64,000 nucleotides of DNA from Eudorina sp. 2006-703-Eu-15 (Eukaryota; Chlorophyta; Chlorophyceae; Chlamydomonadales; Volvocaceae). A program made the position numbers and the translations under genes. Under the pieces are notes generated by a model that did not search any database, was not told the origin of the DNA, and saw nothing but the letters and a program-made list of their open reading frames with translations. Positions 1 to 11,621 of this stretch are shown here, one piece after another (positions within the stretch are counted from its first letter, which is position 1; every line of letters starts with the position of its first letter). The stretch is from assembly GCA_003117195.1 (NCBI GenBank), contig BDSI01000005.1:62001-126000 (forward strand). Direction: 5' to 3'.

Positions 1-109
1 GCCCTCATGCCCTCGCTGACCTTGTCATCTGCCCCTTGTGACCGCCCCCCACTGTGCCCTTCCCTGACGCCCTTCCGGTGTGCACCCTGTGTCGTGCCGC
101 TGGCCCCAG

Positions 110-1084
110 GTCGCCAAGAAGGCCAAGCAGATGCTCTTCAGCTTTGAGGCCATGACGTGAGTGACCTCCAACGGGGGCAGGGGGGGACCCCTGCGGCCAA
201 CCTAACCACCCGACTCAGTGGCCCACGCAGACATGCCCCGTGCCCGAACCTTCCCTCTCAACTGGTCCACCCTTCCTCCCATCCGTCCTCCCCCCCTGGT
301 GCGCTCTCCCCATCAGCTTCATGAAGGCCGACCAGTTCAATTACGGCGTCAAGAAAGCCGATTACGACAAGTACTTCAGGTACGGAACGGGACAGCGGGC
401 GGGGATGGGGCGGCCGGCGAAGGGGGAAATCCGGTCCAGGTGTGTCCTTTGTTTCTTTTGGGCGAGGTGCGAGCAGCGAGAGTTCTTGGTTCCTGGCGTG
501 TGCGTGAGTTTGGGTGGAGGGCTTGGGGTGAGGGGAACAGTGAGTTAGTGCAAGGGGCGAACTCCAAATCCATGAGATGCAAAAACCCGGCCGCCCGGCC
601 TGATCCAAATTGGCGTCCGCGCGCGATAACCTACCCACTGCCTGGGGACTGGAATGTGAGTGCGTCTCAGGGAGCGGGGGAGGCGAAGGGTTTGGTTTGT
701 CTGTGTGCCTCAACCTGTCTGGTCGGGGTTTCCGCCCCACACACGCACGCGCAGAAAGACATCCGACGCGGGTGAGGCGAACCGAACCTCCGAATGAGAC
801 CGAAGGCGGCACATGTGCGGTAGGGTGCGCCCGGACTGCGGGGGAATGCGCGGGACGAAGAGCACGGCCGCCCAACCTTGTGTTTGTCCCAACCAGCAGA
901 GCTCTCCCCCGCCCGCGTCGTGTGTCGACTCTCCAGGCCCCTTGCGGACCGCCGTACGGTGTACGTCGCAACCGAGGAGGAGCGGCGGCGTGACGAAGAG
1001 GCGATGCGTTGGGCGGGGCTGGTGGCCGCGGTCGTCATACTGACGCCGGTGGCGGCGGTGGCGGCGCTCGCGCTGCAGCGGTGA
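110..1084 (+). CDS. C-terminal part of a tail-anchored membrane protein (5'-truncated)
   Basis: Four exons are seen: 110-156, 317-379, 755-771 and 897-1084. All introns are GT..AG and the phases agree at each junction (2/1, 2/1, 1/2). Upstream exons lie outside the window. The visible 104 or so residues read VAKKAKQMLFSFEAMT, then a basic and aromatic stretch (FMKADQFNYGVKKADYDKYF), then an acidic/basic linker TEEERRRDEEAMRW. A hydrophobic segment of about 20 residues (WAGLVAAVVILTPVAAVAAL) ends at LALQR-stop. This is the layout of a C-terminal membrane anchor. I do not recognise the family. The first TGTAA poly(A) signal on this strand is at 2453-2457, which would give a 3' UTR of about 1.4 kb. 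The 17-nt exon at 755-771 is very small but is the only solution I found that keeps the frame. Confidence 0.7.
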
Positions 1085-4067
1085 GCTTGTGGCGTGGGTG
1101 CTGCCGGGGCCCGGGCGGGGGGTTGCCACCCGGCGGCAGAGGAGCGCGGGCGGGTGGCCTGCGCTCGGGAACGCTGGCGAGGGGAACAGCCGCTGGGCTG
1201 GGGTTTCGCCCAGTCCTCCTCCTTGCGGGGGAGGTCGGTGGGTAGGTCGCGAGTGGGCGGGGCCGCACCCGCATAAGTAAGCCCAGCGGCAGCGCTGCTC
1301 CCGCGTGAACTTACTCCCGTGGTGCGCTGTCGAAGCCTGGGGGCGGACGGGATGCGTCAGAAGCCAAGTTGAGCCACGCCGGGGTTGGGCTGGTGCGCAA
1401 CGAACAGGACATCCCTACGCCCGTGCGCCCGTGCGAGTGTCACCGGGGGTGCACAGGCTCCTAGGCCACTGGATGGGGTGACACTGTGCCATTGGATTGA
1501 GTGAGAGGGATTCCGCACGAGAGCAGTGTACGGGGCTGCACGGGTGTATCATTCATCAGCTGAGAAGTGAACTTAGAGATGTTCTCGGAGGGGTTGCAGC
1601 ATGGTACGGATCGCAGCGAGCCCTAGAAGCATCGAGTGGGCGCGGGGGGATGGAGGGCGGCTGCGCCGGGAGAAGGGCAAGGCCAAGGGCAAGGCCTGCG
1701 CGGTCTCGCGGGAGGGGCGGGTGGGCAGCAGGCGGGGACGGGGCTCAGAGCGGGAGCGGGGAGGAGACGCTCGGTGGGGGCGTCGAACCCGCATGCGGCT
1801 GCAGCAGCTGTCCTGGTACCTGGCCGGTGGCCACTGAGGCCACTGAGGCCACTGAGATCGCCTCGTCGCCCCACGGACCGCGCACAGCGCAGCGGCCCGA
1901 CCGGAAGTCACGGGTTGGTGACCCGCAACGGCAACGGCGTGCGCCTTCTGCGGGTTAGCTGTGAGTGTCATGAAAGTCGCGCAGGGGAAATGGGTGGAGG
2001 TCGGAAATGCGAGGAAAGGGCAAGAAAACATTCGGCGTGTGGCCAGCGGCCTGGTTCTGCGGCTGGAGTGGCGACGGGTGGGTCAGAGGCGGTTCTGGTA
2101 GCCTGCGCGGAACCCGACTGTGCCTCGGGCTGTCGCACTCGGAGCCTATCGTATGTTGGTTGTCGGTTGACGCGGTACTTGGAGACAGTTTTCTGCATGT
2201 GCTCTTCCTTTCGATGGCATTTTGCAGATTGGGTCACTTCGCTATGCGGTAATGTAGCTACCTGAAAAGCGAGGCCGTGAACAGTTGGAACGAGTTCGAC
2301 CTTAGTCGGCCCCAATACGTTGTGGTCCGTCAATTTCCATACATATAAGTTTAATAATTTGATTCAGAACTGGCAAACGCCGGTTTCCGCGAAGCGTGAG
2401 GCTGTGCACAAGGTCGAACTCGAGAACCTATCTGACTGCCAGTAAACGAAACTGTAATTGTTCAGTATGTTGGCGTTCGGGCAAGAGTTGCGTCATTGAG
2501 AAGTACATGTCGTTTAAGGTAAACGCCTGTTCGCAAGCTGCTTTGAGCCTTAGCAGCCTCACTGCGTCAGGCCCTGTCACAGGTACGCAACGCAACTCCC
2601 CCTCCTTACATTGTCATAATATCAACCATCGGCCAACACGAGTTACACATTCGGAGTAAGCCCCGGTCCTCGTTCGCCGCATACGTCCTTGCTGCTTTGT
2701 CGGCGTTTCAGCGAGCGTGTGCCAGTAACAATTGAAAAGGCGTCTTTCATAAAACAGTTCGGTAGAACGCCAGTCATCTTTGGTGGCGCTTTGCACACAT
2801 CTCGTCTACCGGTAGGTCGGTCACGTTCTGGTGGGCCAGCAGGCAACTCGTTGCTGGGAGTGTTGGGGCGAAGGAATGCCCGCACTAAGAACTTGGGCCA
2901 TGCAAGAACTTGGCCGACTGTATCAGCGAACCAAAATGTTGGCCGGATCGGGCCATCAGGCGCCTGCTGACCAGCTTCCTTCCGACGTGTACAAGACGGC
3001 ACAACTCTCCCGGAGTGCGCCGTTCGCAACCCGAAACCCACACACCTCGTAGGGCTTTCACTACTGCGGCATCAATTTTGCATATTCTCTCTGAGTACAG
3101 CTCCCATTATTTGTGGACTTTGCCCGTTTGCTCAGCTCGAGTGGGCACGCCACGCATGTCACAGCCTGCCATCGCGGTCATTCGTATGCGTTCATAAAGA
3201 ATATTTGGAACTGATACAAATTCTTTGCGTACAGATGGCCCACAATTCGAATGCGTCGAAGCTTGTGCGTCGAAATTGCTTTCGGTACTGTACTCGCAGC
3301 GCACGGGACGCTGGCGCCTGGGTCAGATGAATGGCTGACGACAGGCGTCGGTGCGACTGGACCAGGGTGGACCCCACCCCAGGACATAGGCAAACATGCC
3401 AAGGGTATCTGGGGGCCGCACTGGGTACACCCGGCCATGCTGCGTGCTCTCAGCGCGTCTGCGCCTTCTGACACGGACATCTAGCTGGGATAGTAATTAT
3501 CCTCTATCATGCTTTCAACCTTAATAGGCTGCTCTTGCTCGCCCAGCAATGGTCCCCCCCAAAGTTGGAGCGCATGTGACATGTGGTGTATCAGCAAACT
3601 GTGTGCAGGATGTGGCTGGTTTAAAGTTATGAGCCGAGACGCATTATGCAATAGGTTTCGAAAATTAGATTACTATAATGAAGTTGCATGCGATGATGAC
3701 AGCGCACGTGGTCAGCGTTGACAAAGGTTTGACTGACTGACGCGTCAATCCTCCAAACTATGCATAAATTGACCTTCATGAACAAGACGCAAATGCTTCG
3801 CATGACATCCATCAATGCAAGGAACAGAGTAATCGCCTTCGTCCGAACGAGGCCCCACTTTTCCTCGGCGGGCGGCCTCCCCCTTTGAACACCAGTATTG
3901 CAGGCAAGATGATAGTAACTGTTAAAAATGTCGCTGCAATATTTTATGCATCACGACACCGAACTATTCGGGACTTTTGTTCGAAAAGCACGGCTTGGGC
4001 TTACGGCGATAGCTCGCAGTACCCGATGCGCATATTTTTTTCACAGTAATTAAATGTAGCGCTATCT
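1085..4067. other. Intergenic region, including the likely 3' UTR of the first gene
   Basis: GC-rich up to about 2270, then clearly lower in GC. A triple GGCCACTGA repeat lies at about 1829-1857. TGTAA at 2453-2457 is the nearest poly(A) signal for the upstream plus-strand gene. Protein-like stretches occur on both strands around 2690-3050, but I could not join them with compatible splice sites (the only candidate intron would be 31 nt), so no gene is called. Confidence 0.5.
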
Positions 4068-5043
4068 CTATCTCAATGTAAATTTCTGGGCCAAGAATGT
4101 GTTTGATATCTCACAAGCCGATGGTGGGCGCGGGCCGCCGTAGTTAGTTGAGCCTGGAACTGCCTCATGAACTTTATCGGCTTCCAAAAGAGGTAAGGTA
4201 GTTTCCAAAGACCGATTGAAATATTTCATGAGTATCAACATTGCTTTACTGACGGGTAGGCAGCGAGGGTTTATGGGCCTTGCGCCCACATTCGAGTCGA
4301 GCAACCAAACTTGCCGACACACCGGCCGGTTGATACCCACGGCTTCTGCTTCTGCCCTTCCGAGTCTACGGCACGTGCGTGCTGTGCTGTTTCCGCTGGG
4401 GGCTAGGAGGGTGCAAGAACATACGCCCGCCGAGCCCCCTCCATGCTGATGCCCACCTAGGCCAGCTACTTTCCTTTCCGAATGATGACGACGCGCCATG
4501 CGAGAAATCTTAGCCCCCGACCAGGAGGCGTCTCAGCAGCGGCGAGATAGTGCACATCAGCAGGGTGAGTGGGTGCTGGACGTCGCAAGGGGCTGTGCTT
4601 CGACCGATTATTCGGGAGGCCGGCTTATTCACATTGTCATAATATGAATAGCTTCACATATAGGTTTACAATATTTAGCAGCCGCTATCAGCACAGAATT
4701 TGCATTTGCTGTGAGCTCGCCAGTGTCCATATGCTACAAAACTGTTTTGGTGGCTTGAAGTCAGTTCTCTATTGAATGTTAGATAAGGTAGCAATGGAAC
4801 AGCAATTAGGCTGATCTTAGCGTAGTTGTGAAGACGTCGGGGTACCTTCGCAAGCCCTAAGTGCTTACCTCGGCCGACATAATTAGATAGCGCAACTTCA
4901 GTAACCTTTGCTTGCATCTTAGCATCATACTCCACGAAGGGTGAGCTGGCATCGTCACAGGCGTCCGGAGAGCTTGGGCGGGTCCGCGACTTTTCGAAGT
5001 TAATTGGCTCAGACCTCATGGCTGGCGTGGCGCTATGAGCCAT
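4068..5043 (-). CDS. Possible small three-exon gene, unknown function
   Basis: Exons, 5' to 3' on the minus strand: 5043-4869, 4395-4323 and 4248-4068. The donors are GTAAGC and GTGTGT. The acceptors follow pyrimidine-rich tracts (CCTCCTAGCCCCCAG, CTACCCGTCAG). The phases (1/2, then 2/1) agree across both introns of 473 and 74 nt. The product is 142 residues from the ATG at 5043 (MAHSATPAMRSEP), or 191 residues if the in-frame ATG at 5190 is used. It is soluble and mixed in composition, with a C-terminal helix-like part containing KAMLILMKYFNRSLETT. Its 5' end faces that of the U2AF65-like gene, so the two may share a bidirectional promoter. The family is not recognised. In this lower-GC stretch chance open frames are common, so the model is only moderately supported. 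Confidence 0.45.
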
Positions 5044-5410
5044 GTCTGTCACAAAAATTCTGAACTGAAACCTACCCAGCACTCTGGAGCTCTGGCCTGG
5101 GGCGTTAGGTCCGGTGCTTGTCGGAGATAATGCGCGCGTTCGTTGGACAGACCTGCCTGCACCTTGACCGAGTGACAGCGCTCTACGCATATTCCTCACG
5201 ATAACAATGAATGTAGTGGTTCGACTGTTTTGCGCGCTGAGCTCTCGGGGTCAAGTAGGGCTGTTGCGCGAGTCGTTGTAGCATTTTCGCGCGCGCGCGG
5301 CACCCCAGGCCGCCGCGGCTCCCTGCAACACGTCAGTCCGCTCTTCCGCACAAGGACTCCTGCTCCCTGTCCGCACCCCCGGGCCCGCAGCTTCCTCCCT
5401 GCTCGCCACC

Positions 5411-6307
5411 GTGGATCCGTCCGCGTCTCGTCCGCCGCCACCCTCGCCACCGCGGCCATCGGCACCGCAACCGGCCCAGCAGCAGCAGCCCCCACAGCAG
5501 CAGCTGCTGCCTCAGGGCTCTCAGCAGCCGCCGGTATCGGGTCCAGCCCCACCCGCGCAGCCGCCGCCTCACTCGGAGCAGCCGCCGAACCCGCAGGCGC
5601 CACAGCCTGGCGAGCTCGGCGGCGGTGCGGGGCCGGGGGCCGCGGTGGCGGCTCAGGCCGAGGCGGAGGTGGAGGGATTTAGCGGGCCTGCTCGCGGCGC
5701 GCAGCACCCACTAGATGCACAGCTCCTCCCCCCTTCCCATCCCCAGCACCCGCACCAACATCCTCTCCAGCAACCGCAACCGCACCCACACCCACACCTG
5801 CAGCAGCAACAGCAGCAGCAGCAGCAGCCAGAAGAATTAGCCGGAGGGCCGAGCTCGGACCCGACGGGGTCGGGGCCACCTCAGCACCTCCACCTTCTCC
5901 AACAGTCACCCCCCCAACACCATTTGCTGCCACACCATCCGCAGCACCCGCCCCCCTCACCGTCTCCACAACCATCGCCGCAGTATGGGAGTCCGCAGCC
6001 GCAGCTGTCCTTCAGCTTGCAGTCCTCCCTGCATATGGCCGCTGCATCTCCGGGCCCGTCCCTCGGCCAGACCCTGTTCGGGACGGCCGGGTCGGGGGCA
6101 CCCGACGTGTCGGGGCTTCCGCCTCAACACGGCCATCCCCATCCCCATCCGCAACCCCACCCGGCGCAACTGCTCGGGCCGCCCCATCCTCACCCCGGAG
6201 CGCAGCCACAAAGCTTGCTCCACCCTGCCCAGTCGCAGTCGCATGGGCAACAACTGCCGGGCCCCCAAGCAGCGCCGCACGGCCAGCAGCAGCAGCAGCA
6301 ACAACAG

Positions 6308-6339
<32 letters not shown>

Positions 6340-9300
6340 ACAGCAGCAGCAACAGTCACAGGTCCAAGTACAGCAGATGCAGCAGCACGTGGTGTGGGAC
6401 GAGCTGCGGCAGCGCGACGCGCAGATCTTGGTACTGCAGAAGAAGCTGGGGCACTTCAGGTCCTGGCTGGCGGGGGTGCACGCCAAGGTGCAGGCGACCA
6501 ACCCCTCGGCGATCAACAACTACAAGCGCTTGTACGTGGGGAACTTGCCGCCCAACACCACCGAGGTGAGGGATGGTCGCTATTGACAACAACATTGAGG
6601 GATGTAGGGGGAGAGGCTGTGGAGGTGCGTTCGCCCCGCCCCGACCCTGACCCCGACCCCGGCCGACATAGATCTGCGAGAAGTGAAGAGCAGCGGTGGT
6701 GTGTGTGTGCGTGTTACATGTCTGACCGGGCCTGACGCTGACCGAGGTCTCTGCCAACCCAGCCCTGACGGAAAGACCGGTGAAATATCCTTTGCGGAAG
6801 ATGGAGAGGGGGGTGAAAGGCGGAAGGAGTGGAGGAGAGGACATTTCCCCTGAGTCCGACTGACGGACGCCTGCGCCCTGAAAAGTGCGTACGGCGGTAC
6901 CTCTACGAAAGAAGAGGTCTCAGCAGCCATGCCGTCACATCGCCGGCTGGGCATATGGGCCGCCTGCAGCATTGGTGCCCCGTGGGCTGCCCTCCCGCAT
7001 ATTTCCTTGCGGCACCTGGGTCGTCCCTCGTCCCTCGTGGGGTTCCCCCGTTAGGCACACAGTGTGCCCCCGTGTCGTGTGAAAAAGGACCCGCCCGACC
7101 CAGCCCAGGTGCGAGTGTATGTGTGTATGGCACCGCACGGGTGCCTCCCGACACGGATCTCAGACACGGGTTCCCGACGAGCGGGTGTCAACCTGTTGCG
7201 CGGGAAGGGGTGGGCCCCATCGTTGGTGAGGCCCGCGGGCAAGGGGCCGCGAGGGCTGCAAGGGCTGCGCCCCGACGACTGTGGTTGAGGAAGGCCCCCC
7301 GACCGCACCCAGGGTGGCTGGGATTCCGCCTCACCCGCGGCGGGTGGTGTACGGGTGGCTGGGCCCCGACCCTGGACCCGCTACTCCTGGGCAGTCGACG
7401 TGTAATGTCGCTGTCACGAGCAGCAGCCCGTCCGCAGATGACCCGCCGGGGTGCCCAGCGCGACATCGCGCGCGTGCGCTGTTGGGGGGGAGGGGGCTCC
7501 GTGCCCTCGCCCACCGATGTGGGAGCCGCGGCCTGCCGGACGGTGCTCGCGCTGGCCTAGCTGGCCCCTGTTGGGAAGGCTGGGGGTCCATCGCGCCCCC
7601 TCAAGAGGAGGGCAGCTCTCTGGGGGGCGGCGCTGAGCCCTGCCCTGCCCTCTGCCCTGCCCTCTGCCCCGGCCTCTGCCCCGCCCGCTGCCCCGCCCGC
7701 TGCCCCGCCCTCTGCCCCGCCCTCACCCCACCTCTCCCTTGCGCCCGCCCGCCCGCCCGCCCGCCTGCAGGAGGAACTGCGGCACTTCCTGCACACCCTG
7801 ATGCTGCGGACCGGGGCCAACGCAGCGCCCGGGAACGCCATCCTGTCGTGCAAGCTCAAGGCGGTGGGTGACGGACCGACCGGGGGCGTCGTGACGGGTA
7901 TAGCCGGAGGGCAGTTCGGTGGCCCCCTACTTGGGGTATCGTCGCTCTGTCAGCAGCGCAGTTTCAAATATCTACCAATTTCAAATGCCCTACCTGGAAC
8001 GGATGAAACAACCCCGGGCTGTCCCCTCGCATCAGGAGAGACAGCGAAACCGCGTAAAGTCACCGAGTGGGCAGTAGGTGTCCGGGTGGCCTAGGTCGCC
8101 CCGCTGCCCTGCCCCTTACCCCGCACCGGATTTACGACCCATGGCGGGCCCCCTAGGAAGCCTTGGTACCCCTTACCCTGCTGCTGCTGCTGCCGCCGTC
8201 GGACGAATCGGGACGGGTGGACTTGTCGTCTTGCGTGTGGTGCCAGCTATTGCCAGCTACTGCCAGCTACTGCCAGCTACTGCCAGCTGCTGGGCCTGTG
8301 CACCACCACAGCCACACGTTGGATAGCGGCCAAGGTGATATGCATCGACGAGCATGCATCCACCCGACGGCTGCTGTGCCCCCGCCCCGCCCTTTTTGGC
8401 TGACCCCCTTTTGCCCCAACCCCCCTTTTATGGCTGTCCGCCCCTTGGTTGGCTGTCCTCCCTTGGCCCGGCGCGTTGGTTGGTCCGGTGCGCTGGTTGC
8501 ACCAACACATGTGCTGGTCTCCGCGTCCTGCCCGCCGTATCCCAGGCACCCGCGGCGGGGTCGCCCCCGGGCTCCGCCGGGCCGGTGCCGCCGCCGGGTC
8601 CCGGGCCGCCGGACAAGCACTACGCCTTCATCGAGTTCCGCTCTGTGGAGGAGGCGTCGAACGCCATGGCCTTCGACGGCGTGGCGTTTAAGAACGCGTA
8701 CCTCAAGGTGGGTTGGGAGGTGGTCCGTGAGGCGGTGCGCGACTCGGCTGGTGGGCTGGTTGCTGGGGCCGCGGGTCGTGCGTCTTGCGGCACGGGCCGG
8801 CATGTCGCGCGCACTGTGGCCGCGGCTGGCTACCGCTGTTGCTGGCTGTCGCTGCCGCAAATCGGGGAACCGCAATCCATCCATCCGGCGGTGCACCGGC
8901 GGTGTTCCCTTTGCGGTCCCCTCCACTCCTGACACCCTCCATTTCTGGAACCCTTCACTTCTGACCGGGGCGTTTGAGCAGGGCAGGTTGAGCAAGGGGA
9001 GTGTTTTTGAGCACCACCTTTTGGAACCCTAGGACGGCCTACGGGGTGGGCCTGCAGGACGGCGACGTCGTGCGGGTGGGGGGCGGCTTGTGGCGGGCGG
9101 TCCTCCCACCGGTGTGTGCTTATGCGATCGAGGGCGGCCGGCACTGCCCTTTTGTAATTGGTTGGTTCCTCGTCCCTCAATGCCGCGTCTTTCCTTCCGT
9201 ACCATGTCCCTCTCGCGCCCAGGTACGGCGGCCCAGCAACTACGACACCGCCACTGCCGTGATGCTTGGTCCCACGACGCCCGACCCCACAATCGACCTG

Positions 9301-9750
9301 TCCCAGCTGGAGATCTGTCGTACGGTGGTCGAGAACTCGCCGCACAAGCTGTTCGTGGGCGGCTTGCCGTGCGAGTGGAGCGAGGACATGGTGCGTGCGC
9401 TCCAGGGGCGGGGGAGACGGGAGGGGGGATCATCGTCATCAGCAGTAGCAGCAGGAACACCAGCAGGGTGGCGGAGGGGACCTCCAGGGTGGGGGGAAAG
9501 AGCCCGACAGGGAGGTAGCCAGGAGGGAGGAGGGGGGTGGACCTGCGACATGTCCCCTTGCAAGCGACCGACCTCCGTGCTGCTTCCGTGCTGCCTCCCT
9601 CACGCCAACACTGTACGGCCGTCCACCATCATCATCATCTTGCCCATTTGCTGCCCTGCCAGGTGAAGGAGCTGTTGGTGCCGTACGGTACGCTCAAGAG
9701 CTTCAACCTGGTCATGGACAAGTCGACCGGCAAGTCCAAGGTGCGGTGGG

Positions 9751-9836
<86 letters not shown>

Positions 9837-9837
9837 A

Positions 9838-9915
<78 letters not shown>

Positions 9916-10479
9916 CTGGCGGCGTGAACGCCGCACCCACACAGGTGCCGCCGCTTTGCGGGCGAGGTTTAGAAGTAGATCGACTGACTCCACCCGGGCT
10001 TTATGAGGGGCTCAGGACTGTCACACAGCGTCACTCCCCCCGCCCGCCGCGTCCCCTACCCCCTACCCCCTACCCCCAACCCCTAGCCGCATGGCGCCAA
10101 CCAGACGCTCACCCCTGGCTTCCCCCTGCACTCCCCTGGACTCCCGCTTATGACGTCCCTCCCCATGTCTACCGATGGGGGTTTTAACCCTCACCACCAC
10201 CACCACCACCATCCCGGCCCGCCGCCGTCCGTCTCAGGGCTACGCCTTCTGCGAGTACGTGGAGGACAGCTCCGCCGACCTGCTGATCAAGAACCTGCAC
10301 ATGCGCCGCATCGGCAGCAAAGCGCTCACTGTCAAGAGGGCCATGGAGGGCAGCCGCACGGGCGTGGGCGGGGGGTCGGTCGGCAGCCCGGGCGGCTCCG
10401 CCGGCGCCGGGCCGTCGGGCGCGGGCGGCAGCGCATCCGGCCCCATGCCCATGTCCATGTCCGCCGCGCAGCAACAGGC

Positions 10480-10520
<41 letters not shown>

Positions 10521-11621
10521 TTCTGACGAGCAGTCCGCAGGCGCTGCCGCCGCTGACGCCGGCCAACATGGCGGTCATGTCGCGGGTGGCGGCCTCGCCG
10601 GCGGGGCCCGGCGGCGGCAGCCCGGGCGGCGGGCCCGGCGGCGTGGCTGCGGCGGCTGCGATGGCGGCCCTGGCGGCGGAGAATTCCCCTCCTGCGCTGC
10701 GCGGCGGCTGGGGCGCGCAGGAGGGTGAGTTCGGTGAGCATCGGGGGACCGCCTGCGGTCAGATGTGGCGGGGCGGGGCCGGGGGGGGGGCACAACGACT
10801 GCGGGTTGGGGGCTGCAGGCTTTGCAGGCGCTGGGAACGCTGTGCTTTCGGGTGACGTGGCGCACTGCGCTGCTGTGGGCGTGTTGGCGTTCGCGTCAGT
10901 TTCAAACTCCACAGGTGTTGTAGCGTTGTTGTTTTTGCAGCCGCTTGATTTGATCGTCTAGGCGCGCGGGCGCAGCGGTTGCATCGGCTGTCTTGCCTCC
11001 TCAGAGCCGTAGCTCCCGCCTCCCGCCTCCTACGTCGGGAGCTAGGAGCCTAGGCCGCCTCCTGTCGCAGTGCGTGTTTCTCTCATCTTACGTGGCCGCA
11101 TCTGCACCAGTCCTGCGGCACCCGACCGCCTCAACCCCTCGCCCCGCTGGCACCCCCCCCCCCGGTCGCCCCCCTGCTGCCCCGGTGCCACAGTCACGGA
11201 GGTGTTCAACGCCCTGCTGCAGCAGCACAGCGCCTCCCGCAACCTGTTCGCCGCCGCAGCGGCCGCCGCCGCCACCGCCGCGGGCAACCCCGCCGCGCCG
11301 CCGACCCCGGGCAGCGTGCCGGGCCTGGCGGCGGCGGCGGCGCTGCAGCAGTTCCACAACCGCGGCGGCGCAGACCTCGGGCCCGTCGGCGGCGGAGGCA
11401 GCGGCGGCGCGGATTTGGCTGGCTCCCGGGGCCACCACCACCCTGGCCACCATCCACAACACCCGGGCCATCACCCGCACCACCCCCAGCACCCGTCACA
11501 ACACCAGCAACAGCAGGAGGCGGCCGCGGCGGCGGCGGAGGCCGCGGCGCAGCAACTGGCGGCGGTGGGCGGATTCGACCTGTCCAGTCTGACGGGGCCG
11601 GGCGGCATCGGATTCTGGTGA
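5411..11621 (+). CDS. U2AF65-like RNA-binding protein, two RRMs, polyQ, no RS domain or UHM
   Basis: Eight exons: 5411-6565, 7771-7863, 8546-8707, 9223-9390, 9663-9740, 10238-10724 and 11194-11621, with phase 0 except 1/2 at the last junction (seven coding exons if no 5' exon exists). The product is about 856 residues. Residues 1-370 are Pro/Gln/His-rich with a run of about 25 Gln near 292-316. RRM1 (about 373-470) starts RLYVGNLPPNTTEEELRHFL, carries a Pro/Gly insert, then KHYAFIEFRSVEEASNAMAF and the RRPSNY linker. RRM2 (about 512-588) has KLFVGGLPCEWSEDM, FNLVMDKSTGKSKGYAFCEY and KALTVKRA. These match the U2AF large-subunit RRM1-RRM2 unit that binds the 3' splice-site pyrimidine tract. Unlike U2AF65 there is no Arg-Ser domain, no U2AF35-binding tryptophan motif and no C-terminal UHM; instead Gly/Ala/Gln/His-rich sequence follows. 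No in-frame ATG exists between the stop at 5279 and about 6035. The first codon used here is GTG in GCCACCGTGG. An alternative is ATG 5207 joined through a 54-nt intron (5255-5308) in the same frame. Confidence 0.83.
6289..6354 (+). repeat. CAG/CAA tract encoding polyglutamine
   Basis: Mixed CAG and CAA codons inside the first exon of the U2AF65-like gene. The CAA interruptions are typical of a stabilised coding tract. A second pure CAG run (about 10480-10519) lies in a later exon of the same gene. Confidence 0.9.
7637..7760 (+). repeat. C-rich intronic tandem repeat next to a 3' splice site
   Basis: Imperfect repeats of CTCTGCCCTGCC and CCGCTGCCCCGC type, then CCCGCCCG units, end about 10 bases before the acceptor at 7770. 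They form an unusually long pyrimidine-rich tract for this intron. Confidence 0.8.
8241..8290 (+). repeat. Intronic 10-bp tandem repeat (TGCCAGCTAC, 5 copies)
   Basis: Five near-perfect copies of TGCCAGCTAC/T lie in the intron between the two RRM1 exons of the U2AF65-like gene (intron 7864-8545). Confidence 0.9.
9751..9916 (+). repeat. Intronic GGGGTC hexamer array (about 28 copies)
   Basis: An almost perfect hexamer array lies in the intron 9741-10237 that interrupts RRM2. One unit is changed (GGAGTC near 9835). Each unit gives a run of four G, so the sense RNA can form many stacked G-quadruplexes. The array is in frame with the upstream exon and would read as alternating Arg-Gly if the intron were kept, ending at a stop at 10185-10187. 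Confidence 0.95.

Noticed and set aside
2643..3052. Protein-like frames on both strands
   Set aside because: Joining them would need a 31-nt intron, and both strands look equally coding, as chance frames do at about 50% GC.
9537..10187. Arg-Gly repeat frame as an independent gene
   Set aside because: It is the GGGGTC intron array read through from an exon of the U2AF65-like gene. It is kept only as a possible retained-intron isoform.
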